Shown: positions 11,501 to 19,498 of the stretch, piece after piece | How the letters are laid out: each line of letters opens with the position of its first letter | Position numbering within the stretch: position 1 is the stretch's first letter | Source of the DNA: Stieleria magnilauensis | GTDB lineage: Bacteria > Planctomycetota > Planctomycetia > Pirellulales > Pirellulaceae | Assembly (NCBI GenBank): GCA_007753675.1 | Contig: CP036432.1 | Location: forward strand, 2,330,394 to 2,394,393 | Direction: 5' to 3' | Length of the DNA: 64,000 nt | The notes under the pieces: generated by a model | Told to the model about the DNA's origin: nothing | Databases searched by the model: none | What the model saw: only the letters and a program-made list of their open reading frames with translations | Program-made: the position numbers and the translations under genes

Positions 11501-13280
11501 TGAAGTTGGCCATGTTCGACAAGTCGACACTCAAGTCCAACGTTTGACTCATCACGGGGACGGGATTGGATCCGGAGAATCCGGGGGCGCCATCGTAGGA
11601 CACCCCGTCTCCGTCCAGGTCCCCATAATTGTCGCGGGCACCGCCGGTCAAAAACTGGTGCGAAATGTTCAACGGCCGGGTCGTTGCCCGGCGAATGCGG
11701 CGAATCAATGCGGCTAGGCGCAAATGATCGTTGGTCGGCGACGTCAAGTTTGGGCTCGCCACGATCGTCGCGAAATTTCGCTGGTTTGCAGGGTTGGACC
11801 GATCGATTCCGTTGGCAATGTCTTCCTCGATCCAGATCGGTGCGTTCATCAAGTAGTTGATCACCGAGGGACGATGGAACGACGGGATCACGTTCTGGCC
11901 AAGCTGCCGATGCAATTCTGTTTCGTTAAACGTCCCGGGATAGACGGGCACGAAGGTCGGCGACGTCGTGTCGACGCGACGATGGTCGCTCGGTTGATAG
12001 GCCAGGAACCAGTTTTCCAACCCCGCCGCATCCCACTGCTCATCCGGTTCAGGGAACCGCCCCGTGGAGGCAAAGTTGCCGGGCCGAATCGTGCCGCCCA
12101 TCAACGCGGCGTTCTGCTGCAATTCCATGTCGGCGAAGGGATCAACGACAACGCCGTCGCGGCCGATCCCCGTCAATCCGCTCGGGTTCAGGCCGCGGCC
12201 ATTGAACGGAACTCCGTTCATCGTGAATCCGTAACCGATGTCATCGCTGTACGGCGCGCCGAACTCGCCGGCATCATCAATCACATTGTCGCCGTTGTCG
12301 TCAACGCCGGCCCGTCCGGGCTGGCCATCGGGTCCTGGGCTGTAGAGCAAGGCATTTGGAAATCGATCCGCGACGTCGTACAGCGGTTGCTGGGTGCCTT
12401 GAAACTCGATTTCCTCACTCGGCATCTCCGACAAGTCGATCACAAAGCAACCGGCCAGCAAGTACTCTTCGGCAACGTAGTTGTTCGGGTTGTTGTACGG
12501 TGCGTTGGTGTTGTCAGTCGGATCGGGCCGAACCACATCATCCAGCGTTCGTCCGACGGGCAGCGGCGGCGCGGGCAGATTGTTCTGTCGCGCCACTTCG
12601 GGTTCGCCGTTTTGACGACCAAAGGAACGGATCACCCGAAACGTCACACCCGCTAGCGGCCCTTCGTCAAACGTCACCAATCGGCCGGCAAACACGTCGT
12701 CCAGATCGGGACGTTGTTCGATGTGGTAACGATAGGTGTTGACCGGGCTCAAACTGGCATATCCCGGCGAACGATCGATCGCCGGGTTACTCAGTTCACC
12801 TTCGTCGTACCAGGAAACCAAGTTGGTCGGGAACTTGAACAGCGTCGTCTCGGGGGTCCCGTTGATGTTTCCGCTGCCGTCACGCGGTATCGGCAACAGC
12901 AACGTGCCAGCGACTTTATCTCGCAACGCTGGTTGGTTGTACAGCGTGATCGGCAAGTTATTGCGGTTAACATTGCCGCGCAGGTGGCCGACTCGCATCT
13001 GCACGCCGTCGTTGCCGTACATGTCCTCCAGCAAACTATGCCCGAACGCCGCCGATCGCGGATTGTTGGTGCCGACGACCAATTGCAACAGCGCCGATTC
13101 GATCGGTTCGTCCACCGGAATCGCGGTCCGTTGCCGTTCCTTGTTGGAGTACGCGGTGCGTGCCATTTGGGAGCTGAACACGACAAAGCTGATCACAAGG
13201 ACCGTGAACAGGGACAACATCCCCAGCACGATCAAGAGGACAACACCGTGGCGATCTTGTTTGGAAACTTTTGGTATCAT
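5586..13280 (-). CDS. Giant GspK/PilX-like pseudopilin, 2564 residues
   Basis: A short leader (MIPKVSKQDRHG) is followed by one long hydrophobic segment, VVLLIVLGMLSLFTVLVISF (about residues 13-32), without Glu5, as in GspK and PilX proteins. Three copies of a GspK-like Lys-[Leu/Ile]-Asn-[Leu/Val]-Asn motif are seen: DGKLNLNFAGN (about 653), GSKLNVNRALGNG (about 973) and PGKINLNTTPD (about 2139). GspK proteins of about 300-350 residues have such motifs around their helical insert, so this reads as a hugely expanded member. Asp-rich loops are scattered through it (DGDGVSYDG, DVDNDGDGLPDSVW, DLNGDGILDTTND, DRDGDGDPTNDN). I chose the ATG at 13280; an upstream in-frame TTG (13319) would add 13 residues ahead of the leader. 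The stop is four bases before the PilW-like gene. Function beyond pseudopilus tip assembly is unknown. Confidence 0.82.
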   Translation of the reverse strand: MIPKVSKQDRHGVVLLIVLGMLSLFTVLVISFVVFSSQMARTAYSNKERQRTAIPVDEPIESALLQLVVGTNNPRSAAFGHSLLEDMYGNDGVQMRVGHLRGNVNRNNLPITLYNQPALRDKVAGTLLLPIPRDGSGNINGTPETTLFKFPTNLVSWYDEGELSNPAIDRSPGYASLSPVNTYRYHIEQRPDLDDVFAGRLVTFDEGPLAGVTFRVIRSFGRQNGEPEVARQNNLPAPPLPVGRTLDDVVRPDPTDNTNAPYNNPNNYVAEEYLLAGCFVIDLSEMPSEEIEFQGTQQPLYDVADRFPNALLYSPGPDGQPGRAGVDDNGDNVIDDAGEFGAPYSDDIGYGFTMNGVPFNGRGLNPSGLTGIGRDGVVVDPFADMELQQNAALMGGTIRPGNFASTGRFPEPDEQWDAAGLENWFLAYQPSDHRRVDTTSPTFVPVYPGTFNETELHRQLGQNVIPSFHRPSVINYLMNAPIWIEEDIANGIDRSNPANQRNFATIVASPNLTSPTNDHLRLAALIRRIRRATTRPLNISHQFLTGGARDNYGDLDGDGVSYDGAPGFSGSNPVPVMSQTLDLSVDLSNMANFNQTAQDLRALATWLVNGPWDVDNDGDGLPDSVWTDMGLPDIQAPDGTLIRPLVAPLIEDMDGKLNLNFAGNLSQLVKNRFVERPTSGGRSDRRYFNETEYFSVQQMLGSFGFGGGVGPGEVDFSHLFSSDSVPGGFIGPLPTSQVGTRLSFRNNATNIGLLRSRYGNLLNVRNGGQIYDYLAPYPGLNEHKLPAAGDAQNPLRLSSALSKIPFPTPLPVNPTDPLLHGSYSYWGRPMDLMGVSTTRKDHRGNQQFTLGVVPPGVIPNSEQDIDDKANHVYELGVTSPLGDDTPYTPTEYIDLLQNGRIGGRLSELLGDAVRRNAALRNLITVESRSVDSPEVPGAPSLGRLLAEKLRIASVPYLEQQVHLDRMLAVELRKGSKLNVNRALGNGENSISTQLFTDGRTPTNPGAAFNPVDPDIVVDESREGQNRVVSTGGPQPNNVRSNERAFPVIAGSYPQQATANAKYAPTHYMPVHSTTAPGTPMVPDFDGYDLNGDGILDTTNDVGTMFSVDHDNDSATAPLTTMLKAPTGEELLARHLYVLMFTLIHDPITHPNGIELVRHFPYPGGAFGGNTNNPTAAEINNRNHYVANRLAQWAVNVVDFRDTNVARTRLRFDLNPFDGFNPEIAAVNVVWGMERPEVELTEAIAFHDKRLKRNLETNLNLVDADGELKDDVDNDPANAPDPDSDMDQFRIPLASAFVELHSLRSPDDGNAVVGQESFPREFYNAVGELELGRVVGSGSNISPVWRLAVGAPTGGDANKSTRWLFDANRLHDLASNDGRIEETSHLEYDGNQMNDYDPMAAPPTAPSVNDARDDWNEGIRHSVEIATPPFPLVAGTERVRLANPDYSTAGAGTRDFDVFLERFVLFSNVTPSATLDVMNPTSALRSGMNVSNVYYNPQQIQIPGNPNPTIAPAVLGPGEYGIVAPRVSTVLGQTRNSNSSTTPNYLYSPVEQRFEFALQGATIDFRLNYRDLGPLVAGANSNTPRYFEDHANYHIRRVRPFICESLYPHQVDPMAVDPVSASWSTYFGDPRFAPENRVDMGFNISAPLPGPNYYPAPTQRILTMNADNYPLADGYRDYESLTGLHPDVPFDHEAGRPLNDNSYTVGPASNEVLVTWSAVGTHQDARTIFLQRLADPTRPFHPVDNPYLTEDFIPVDLTTYNGEEDVRTPVDRDGDGDPTNDNYFADQARSFYDDMGMEFTPPVKMDSRRKIPAVGKDRPFTALIPNGSAGTGIAATFDRVTGVHRSPFSATFNVLRRSQTRVLGGPPAAPRAYWEFEIGSTWYDQDRESIDGSGMGNDDGIETRYSPNLTFDDDVNPAAPRQQFKQTLGYVNREYGFPIRFGQPQATSGNNATANVGMPQDVAMLSLPWLNRDFQSPMELINVPAVSRTSLLATFTPGTLLDVDSGTQEWRERTTPFGHLLGFESGYSKFRGADIQQDVSGTYTNRLPLGNTEDAQDPDYLDNVGQFTGDRAGFEQIFDYIDIGPVWFDSQRWFDPIKVVHRTDSLLSGQTVNYQQRAQLFNRVVTTLQPPYNYVGKHRTPGKINLNTTPDYIRKGPGFQGTDPSAPPAVLAAETRDRFLDALELPDTPASTAPVVNLLRANPTNLTADNDGFTPEFRNSRLFGNGSVYRSLAYGFSTQYELDSYFDTSAVPQFQINYGAPSVMGENNAYERTVDSPFGRSFKAFIESRRGYPHTLRGAANLLNPELDWRYPTRFAGVFGAARSSSLGSVQRFMRADETWTGGTDIGSVRRTHDMGLLRPHPDFDERLIPLAVRDQHNDTTTDPTTYSVSVNSPSATGGDASFALVVEYDPTADAINDGGQPTNDTTLPATQVRTDLPADTYNTSVAVNRHKISMLNSGLFERPQAELHSNFRHLNRDSKFRFENAARLANLTTNHSNVFLIRMTTSYFVVDPITGAVGQEYVDATGEPVRSKATFMVDRSIPVGFLRGKTLNARNTVIYSEVQE

Positions 13281-13424
13281 GTTTGGTCTTGCGATTCGGT
13301 GATTTTCAGAAAAGGCCAAATCGCTTGGCTCGATGAGAAACAGGGGGAGCGCTTCGCCTTGTCATAAGATGGCAGCGCGATCAATTCGCACCGACGGCGT
13401 CTGTGCCGACGGTCTTCTCTAACA

Positions 13425-15086
13425 CTAAAACTGAAACGGGAATTGTTTGACGCTGATCACGTCAGGCATCACGACCACAATGGTTCCCAGGTCCGGATGT
13501 CCGGTAGCCGCTGTGTAGCTGTATTCGGTTGTCGCTCCCGGCGGCACGACTTCATTCCTGCGATACGGCGGACCGTAGTGGCCGTTCCCATTGATCGCCG
13601 GTTGAATTTGGCTGGGATGAAACACCCAATCGGGGCCGCGCACGGCAACTTGTGTGTCATAGACCGGACGTAGGGGGACCGAACTGTCCAGCGTCGGTCC
13701 TGCCGTCACGGAGGTGATTTGGAACCAAGCAAAGTGCAACGGGCCCGTGGGCTCGTTATCGAAGACCGAGGATCGCGCCGTCGGCGTCAATTTGTTTAAA
13801 CGTCGACTAATTGTCGGAGGGACGACAGTCGGGGCACTTGAATCAGGAATGGAATATGGATCGCGGCGATACTCCTGCCGTATCAAGCAAATCCAACCGC
13901 CTTCCTTCACGTCCGGGTAGGTCGCGCCAGAAGTTCGAAAGATGAATTCTCCTCCTCCGCCTCCACGAATCACGTTCGCCGCATAGGTAACATATCCCAT
14001 CACTTCACCGGGAAAGGTCAGCTGGTTGTCCGGAGGATTCTGTGAGCCGGGAACCGCCCAAGAGTACGGTCGCAGTTGATGTTTCAAGTCGTCGCCACTC
14101 GGCAGAATCTCGCCTCCGGGAACGGTCACCAAGCGACGGTCCTTCATCGTGACCACTGCGGCGTCGTATGAATTGCTTCCCCTGGCCGACTGGCTCATCA
14201 TCACCATCGATGAGTATCGCCCGGTGACCGTCGACTTGGTCAACGATCGCATGTCATTGGTGCTGCGTTGGACAAACAACCCGGCACCGAGCGTTGAGTC
14301 CGACGCGGTGACGATCGACAGGTCATCGCCCGAGGTCGAGAAGAAACGCGACGCCGCAAGCGCCGGGGTGTCGTTTTGTGCGATCGCCGGCAATGAGAGT
14401 CTGACAAACCGGGGCGTATTCCAACGAACTGTGCGGGCAGGAATGTTGGCACCTGCTCCCGGTTGTGATCGATTGGTGTATGCCGGCCACGTCCACGTTT
14501 CCGCGTGCGACTCGGCGATCGCATTTGCGGGGGAAATCGCCGGAACGTACTGCGGGTCATAACAAGGAAACAACGTGCGGTCGTATCCGTTGGCGTCGGC
14601 GGACGATCCGTTGAATCGCAACGTATTGGCCGAGGAAAGAAACCAAGGATCGATGCAAAACGCTCGTGGCAATTGATCCAACGACACACTGGTGAATCGA
14701 TCGAGCGTCCCGGGCAGTGCGGCGCCGTTGGAGTAAAAGCCTTTGTCTTCCAGCACGACGGTCGGATAAGGAGGTGATGTCGTGTAGAAAAAGTTCTGCG
14801 TCGTGTGCGCGTTTTCCGCTTGCGTCAAGTACGAAATGTTTTGATTCAGCTTGGCCAGATCGGTCGCGATTCGATTGTTGACTTCTTCAACCGCGCGATC
14901 GTCCTGCAGCGCCATCGCGGCATTGTTCGTCGCGACCGGCAGGATGAACGCGACGCCCATCAATCCGATCGTCAACACGCCGATCGCGAACAGAACTTCC
15001 ATGATCGACAGACCGCGGCGACGAGGTGAATGTCGCCGTGACGTCATTGGATCGGTAGGGATTGGAGTCGTCTTCGGCATAATCAT
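13425..15086 (-). CDS. PilV/GspI-like prepilin, 553 residues
   Basis: Prepilin-type protein: leader ending HSPRRRG, the cut site, then LSIMEVLFAIGVLTIGLMGV with Glu5 and a long hydrophobic helix (mature residues 1-22). The soluble part is about 500 residues, much longer than a typical GspI. The start ATG at 15086 overlaps the stop of the preceding gene in an ATGA arrangement, which decides the start against a frame that stays open a further 240 bases upstream. The following giant gene begins about 144 bases downstream. Inferred role: minor pseudopilin of the locus. Confidence 0.82.
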   Translation of the reverse strand: MIMPKTTPIPTDPMTSRRHSPRRRGLSIMEVLFAIGVLTIGLMGVAFILPVATNNAAMALQDDRAVEEVNNRIATDLAKLNQNISYLTQAENAHTTQNFFYTTSPPYPTVVLEDKGFYSNGAALPGTLDRFTSVSLDQLPRAFCIDPWFLSSANTLRFNGSSADANGYDRTLFPCYDPQYVPAISPANAIAESHAETWTWPAYTNRSQPGAGANIPARTVRWNTPRFVRLSLPAIAQNDTPALAASRFFSTSGDDLSIVTASDSTLGAGLFVQRSTNDMRSLTKSTVTGRYSSMVMMSQSARGSNSYDAAVVTMKDRRLVTVPGGEILPSGDDLKHQLRPYSWAVPGSQNPPDNQLTFPGEVMGYVTYAANVIRGGGGGEFIFRTSGATYPDVKEGGWICLIRQEYRRDPYSIPDSSAPTVVPPTISRRLNKLTPTARSSVFDNEPTGPLHFAWFQITSVTAGPTLDSSVPLRPVYDTQVAVRGPDWVFHPSQIQPAINGNGHYGPPYRRNEVVPPGATTEYSYTAATGHPDLGTIVVVMPDVISVKQFPFQF

Positions 15087-16534
15087 TGAGTGGTACCGGC
15101 AGTGGTGAGTCGGCGAGATTGGTGCAGGCGTTCTCGAATCACGTTCCGCGCCGACTGGCTTCCGTTGGCCGTGGAGAATCCGTAGTACGAATAGAACTTC
15201 GCCTGCGGCGGTTGACCGGCAACGGTGTCCAAAGAGATCGCGCCGCTGAGTGGATGGATGCTGATCCAAGCACAATCCGAATTGGCAAAGTTGGGAACCT
15301 TCTTCGACGTCAGTGCACTCGGCCACGGCGGCAAGCTTTCCAGCGGCGGATCATCGGTGTTGACCTGTGGATCCGTCCCCGGGACCGCGTACGGATAGCG
15401 AGCCCCGTCATCGATGTTGTCCAAAATGCCGTCAACGAACCCAACGTTGAACGCGACGGTCGTGGACGGATCGAGTCGTTCAACGTAAAAGCCCGGGATC
15501 GTCTGGGGCGCAGAGATGGACGGATCGCGGCGGCTGGAAAACACGCCGTCCAGCCGACCGTCCGGCGCGAACATCACCACCACGTCTTGCAACAAGGAAT
15601 CGGGATCCAACGCCGGAATCACATTGGCCGGATCGGTGTCCACGATGTTCTGTGCGTTGAACAGCAAAGGTTCCGAACCGGTTCCGGAGATCGACAGGTC
15701 GACAACCGTTTTGCCGATCATCGTTACCGGTGACAATGGTGCACGAATCGGGTTGGTTTGAAATTTGAAACTGTAACCTTGGCCCAATTCCAAACGCGCC
15801 GGGAACTGCGACGTTGCGATGGCGTTGGTGTAAACGCCTGGATTCGAATTGCGTTCGGGGGCAATCGATCGGTGGTTAAAAATGATCAGCGAACCGGGCA
15901 CGGCGGGTGTGATCCCCAACGTCGATGCCTGGGCGGCAGTGATCGTGCGTGACCGCGCCAAATCGAGTTCGAAATCGTAGTCCGACCCGCCGATCGCGAA
16001 CCGTGTGCCGTCACCGATCAAGCGCCTCGCGGGGGCCGAACCGTTCACGGCGGCGTAGAGCACCCCGGCGGATTCCAGCGGAACGAAGAATTTTGCGATG
16101 ACCGAGTTGGGAAGGGTTTGGTTGGCCGGCGGGGCCGGATTGGGAGCCCAAGCGGTACTCAGATAGGGATAGGCCTGCGCGTTCTGAGAGTCACCACGAT
16201 ATTCGATCGGCGATTGGACGTAGTAGATCCGAGTGGCGTAATTGGCGCCAAAGAAATTTAGGCCGCTGGCGGCTCCGTCGCCGATCCGACGTTGGCGACG
16301 TTCAATCACCAACCCGAACGGACGTCCCGTACGGATGGCTTGGCCACGGGCGTTGATGAATGCGCCTTTGACCAGCGACGCACTCCGCGACAACGTATTT
16401 TGCCGCATGCTGTCTTTGAGCGTCGGCAATGCGATCGCGGTCAGCGCCGAAGCGATCGTCAACGCGACGAGCAACTCGATCAGCGTGAACGCTTTCGGAA
16501 ACAGCGTCTTGCGATTTGTGATCATCGAAATCAT
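15083..16534 (-). CDS. GspH/FimT-like prepilin, 483 residues
   Basis: N-terminal MISMITNRKTLFPKA, then FTLIELLVALTIASALTAIA, a textbook type IV prepilin helix with Glu5. Residue -1 is Ala rather than the usual Gly. Residues just after the helix (LKDSMRQNTLSRSASLVKG, then GQAIRTGRPFGLVIERR) resemble GspH/FimT, in which the segment after the helix leads into a small beta domain. The start codon follows the preceding gene's TAA directly (TAAATG), and the stop overlaps the next ATG, so the three genes are translationally coupled. The C-terminal half has no recognisable domain. Confidence 0.82.
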   Translation of the reverse strand: MISMITNRKTLFPKAFTLIELLVALTIASALTAIALPTLKDSMRQNTLSRSASLVKGAFINARGQAIRTGRPFGLVIERRQRRIGDGAASGLNFFGANYATRIYYVQSPIEYRGDSQNAQAYPYLSTAWAPNPAPPANQTLPNSVIAKFFVPLESAGVLYAAVNGSAPARRLIGDGTRFAIGGSDYDFELDLARSRTITAAQASTLGITPAVPGSLIIFNHRSIAPERNSNPGVYTNAIATSQFPARLELGQGYSFKFQTNPIRAPLSPVTMIGKTVVDLSISGTGSEPLLFNAQNIVDTDPANVIPALDPDSLLQDVVVMFAPDGRLDGVFSSRRDPSISAPQTIPGFYVERLDPSTTVAFNVGFVDGILDNIDDGARYPYAVPGTDPQVNTDDPPLESLPPWPSALTSKKVPNFANSDCAWISIHPLSGAISLDTVAGQPPQAKFYSYYGFSTANGSQSARNVIRERLHQSRRLTTAGTTQ

Positions 16535-18016
16535 TTAGAAGCCTGCGTCCAGAGATGAGATATTGTCGGCGGCCGCGTCGCGGAAATCGCCGTCCGGATC
16601 GGGCTGAATCACCGCTCCATAACCGCCGCCTTCTTTGGTCAGCACCGTGCCGGCCGCGGACATGTAGTACGGCCCCGCATTGGCGAATGGCACGGAGGAC
16701 ACGTTGAAATAGGGATCGGGAAACCGGAACCCGGGCAACCCCGGGTATATCGGGCCGATGCTGCCGGGCGTCAAGCCGACGACCGATGAGCTGTAATAAG
16801 AATTGACGCCGAACTCCACCGTCCCGTCGTTGTCCTCGTCCGCATACGAACGCTTCAATCCAAATGTCTTGTCCCTCCCGGAACTGATCACCGCGGGCGG
16901 CAAATAGATCGGGTGAAACGGCGACTCGGTCGTGTAGGGAGACGGGTTGGGATGGGTTCGCGTGTCGAATCGGAAATCCACCAACAACAGGTCCAACGCA
17001 TCGGGCTCGGAGGGATATTGCTCGATCTCCGTCGCGCCGGTCGGATCGTAGTTCGCGATCGCTGGTGAACGAAAACCGACCGGATTGCGGACGAACACAT
17101 AGGGTTGGTCCCAGGCGTCTAGAATCTCTGGGACGCCGTCACCATCGGTGTCCTTGATCCGCGACGTAGGGATCTGGTCGATCGCTTTTTTCCCGAACAA
17201 CTCGGTCGTCGCCAGAATCAAAAACAAACACTCCGACGATTCGTGCTGACGCGTCCACGAGATCGGTGTCGCGGACGCAGGGCCCGTGTAGGGCACGTTC
17301 ACGTTGTGCCGCAACAGATTGTCAAAATCAGTGTTGCTTGCCGCCAACGCGATCGCATCCACCTCCGGATCGGTCGCGGGGCTGCCAGCCCAATGAAAGT
17401 CAATGGTCTCGGCCGAGTACAACCCCAGCAACGTCCGCATTTGATTCCACTGCGCCGGCGGCTTCAGTTGCGCGGCGTTAGGATACCAGTTGGTCGTTCG
17501 AGCCGCTGCTGAAGTCGCAGCGACCGCACGTGTCCTGTATTGCAACGTCGCCGGCGGATACAACAGATCACGTTGACATTCTGGCATTACCATTCTCAGC
17601 ATGTCGCGACGCGCCAGCAGGATCAAGCGCGCTTGTTCGTCCGCCATGATCTTCTGGTACTCCGACGTTGTCGGCTGCGGACTACCGGGGTTTGTCAATA
17701 CGGTTCCGTCCAAGGCCGTTGTCCCCAACACACCCGCCCGGACCAATTGCGGAATGGTTCGTCCGTAGGCCAGATTCATCTTCGACAATGAGACATCACT
17801 CAGTCGCGTTTGAAGCAACTGTCCGATCGTCACAACGTCCGCCTGAGTGCGTTTGATCCGCGCGTCTGTCTGGGCCGAGGCAAGGGCATAGGTCAGCATG
17901 CCCCCCAGTGAAACCATGACGGTCATCACAACCAACAGCTCGACGAGCGTGAACGCTCGCGACTTGCCACGTCGTGAGCGTGCGATGAGTCTGTCGTGTG
18001 ATTTTCGGTGGTGCAT
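16535..18016 (-). CDS. GspG/PilE-like prepilin, 493 residues
   Basis: Leader rich in Arg/Lys ending RGKSRA, then FTLVELLVVMTVMVSLGGML with Glu5; the -1 residue is Ala. The amphipathic extension (AQTDARIKRTQADVVTIGQLL) is as in pseudopilins. The rest contains a DTDGDGVPEILDAWDQPYVF segment (about residue 310), typical of planctomycete GspG-like proteins, with an Asp loop followed by a strand. Translation is placed at the ATG MHHRKSHDR because a longer frame adds ten residues ahead of an already complete leader. It lies 81 bases after the other GspG-like gene. Confidence 0.8.
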   Translation of the reverse strand: MHHRKSHDRLIARSRRGKSRAFTLVELLVVMTVMVSLGGMLTYALASAQTDARIKRTQADVVTIGQLLQTRLSDVSLSKMNLAYGRTIPQLVRAGVLGTTALDGTVLTNPGSPQPTTSEYQKIMADEQARLILLARRDMLRMVMPECQRDLLYPPATLQYRTRAVAATSAAARTTNWYPNAAQLKPPAQWNQMRTLLGLYSAETIDFHWAGSPATDPEVDAIALAASNTDFDNLLRHNVNVPYTGPASATPISWTRQHESSECLFLILATTELFGKKAIDQIPTSRIKDTDGDGVPEILDAWDQPYVFVRNPVGFRSPAIANYDPTGATEIEQYPSEPDALDLLLVDFRFDTRTHPNPSPYTTESPFHPIYLPPAVISSGRDKTFGLKRSYADEDNDGTVEFGVNSYYSSSVVGLTPGSIGPIYPGLPGFRFPDPYFNVSSVPFANAGPYYMSAAGTVLTKEGGGYGAVIQPDPDGDFRDAAADNISSLDAGF

Positions 18017-18097
18017 GGGTTCTAAGCCAGATTGGGACGATTGCATTGACGGACCACAAATGATCGATATCGGAGTACAGAATCAAGCAGTTTGTCG

Positions 18098-19333
18098 TCA
18101 ATCCAATGCGTCATAAAATGTGCCTTGGTCGAGAAAGTTGGCCAAGTTGTCACGGAAGGGATTCTGGGAGGCTTTCAGTGAAGGTGTGGGCAACCCGGTC
18201 ACATCAAATTTCTGAACCGCTGATACCTGCAACCCCCCCGAACCGAGCGGTCCAGTCGGCGTATTCGCAGTCGGATCGAGGACAATCATGCCGCCGTTGA
18301 CTTGAAAATACGCCGGATTTGCATTAGTAGGATCCTCACCGTCCGAATCAGCAACGTCGCTATACAATCCATCCAGCCCAGGAGATAACACCTGGTACGT
18401 TTGTGGGTTCATGAATTGCCAGCCTTGTGAAGCCGCAAAGCGAGAACCATAGGGTGGGTTCGTCGGTGGGTTGTTGGACGTCGTTGAATAGACCGGACGA
18501 ATGGAATCCCATTCGCCTTCGACCAAGCGGGCGTAGCCGTTGAATTGATCGCCGCTTCCGGTGGTGACGAACGAGTTGTATGTCCGGGCATCGAAGTACA
18601 CGGTCGGCGCGCCGCCGTCACGCAAAACGTAACTCGGAAACACGTCTGCGTTTCCGGTTGAGTATATAGACTCGTCGTTGCTCATGTTGCGGTTGGTAAA
18701 GGACCGAGCACCGAGCGAGGCGTTGTAGTTGACGATCGATAGTCGATCGGGCGCAAAGTTAACTTCCGGCGCATTGCGGGTCGGGTTGTATTCGTAGTAC
18801 TGCGGATCATCGGGCGCCGGATTCGCAGTGTTGGGTATCGTGACCAACGGACCGCCTGGGCCGGTGAAGGGGTATTGCGGATCGGCGCTGAATCCCCCCA
18901 GCGACCACACCAATACCTCCGATCGGTCCATCGCCGTCGGATCCCAAGCGATCGATTGCGGATTCGGAGTCATCTGGGGTGGGTTGCTCGTGTTGTCGTT
19001 GTCGATCCGAACGTCACACAGTCGATACAGGAGATCCAACTCGCTCTGCGCGATGTCGGGGAAGATTTTTAGGTAGTGACGTTTGACGATGTTCCAATTG
19101 GAAAAGTCCGGCGGGTAGTCACCGTACTTGGTGTAGTACGAATCGATGCCGCCTTCGATGTTGGACATCTCCGCACGCATTGCTTTCATGCGAACCGTTT
19201 TCATCACCACGCCGACGGCCGGGATGGTCAGGCCGGCGATGGCGGCGATGATGGTGATCACCACCAGTAATTCGACGAGCGTGAATCCGCTTCGATGCGT
19301 TTCGCTTCGTTGGTTGTTCATTCGTTTGATCAT
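18098..19333 (-). CDS. GspG-like prepilin, 411 residues
   Basis: Leader MIKRMNNQRSETHRSG, then FTLVELLVVITIIAAIAGLT, the best-matching prepilin signal in the locus, with Gly at -1 and Glu5. The segment MSNIEGGIDSYYTKYGDYPP shortly after the helix is the GspG-type pattern (helix, then Tyr-x-Gly-x-Tyr-Pro). This may be the major pseudopilin, though at 411 residues it is far longer than the usual 140-150. The start at 19333 was chosen because the frame upstream lacks any signal-like character and overlaps a spacer. The gene sits 165 bases downstream of the pilC-like gene. Confidence 0.82.
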   Translation of the reverse strand: MIKRMNNQRSETHRSGFTLVELLVVITIIAAIAGLTIPAVGVVMKTVRMKAMRAEMSNIEGGIDSYYTKYGDYPPDFSNWNIVKRHYLKIFPDIAQSELDLLYRLCDVRIDNDNTSNPPQMTPNPQSIAWDPTAMDRSEVLVWSLGGFSADPQYPFTGPGGPLVTIPNTANPAPDDPQYYEYNPTRNAPEVNFAPDRLSIVNYNASLGARSFTNRNMSNDESIYSTGNADVFPSYVLRDGGAPTVYFDARTYNSFVTTGSGDQFNGYARLVEGEWDSIRPVYSTTSNNPPTNPPYGSRFAASQGWQFMNPQTYQVLSPGLDGLYSDVADSDGEDPTNANPAYFQVNGGMIVLDPTANTPTGPLGSGGLQVSAVQKFDVTGLPTPSLKASQNPFRDNLANFLDQGTFYDALD

Positions 19334-19498
19334 CGTTCGGTTCCGCTCGATGGATGGCGCAGCCTGCTGGCCGCTGGTCGTTAGGTGATGACTCGCTCGC
19401 TTGCACGGCGAGTCGCTGCGATTGGGCGGGCCGCGAAGCCCGTCAAAATGGTTTCGTTTGACAGGCTCCAAGCCTGCCAAACTTGGTTTGATTAGTTG

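Noticed and set aside
10932-12656. Plus-strand open frames opposite the giant GspK-like gene
   Set aside because: No ribosome site, no family features; the minus frame is continuous with prepilin-locus context.
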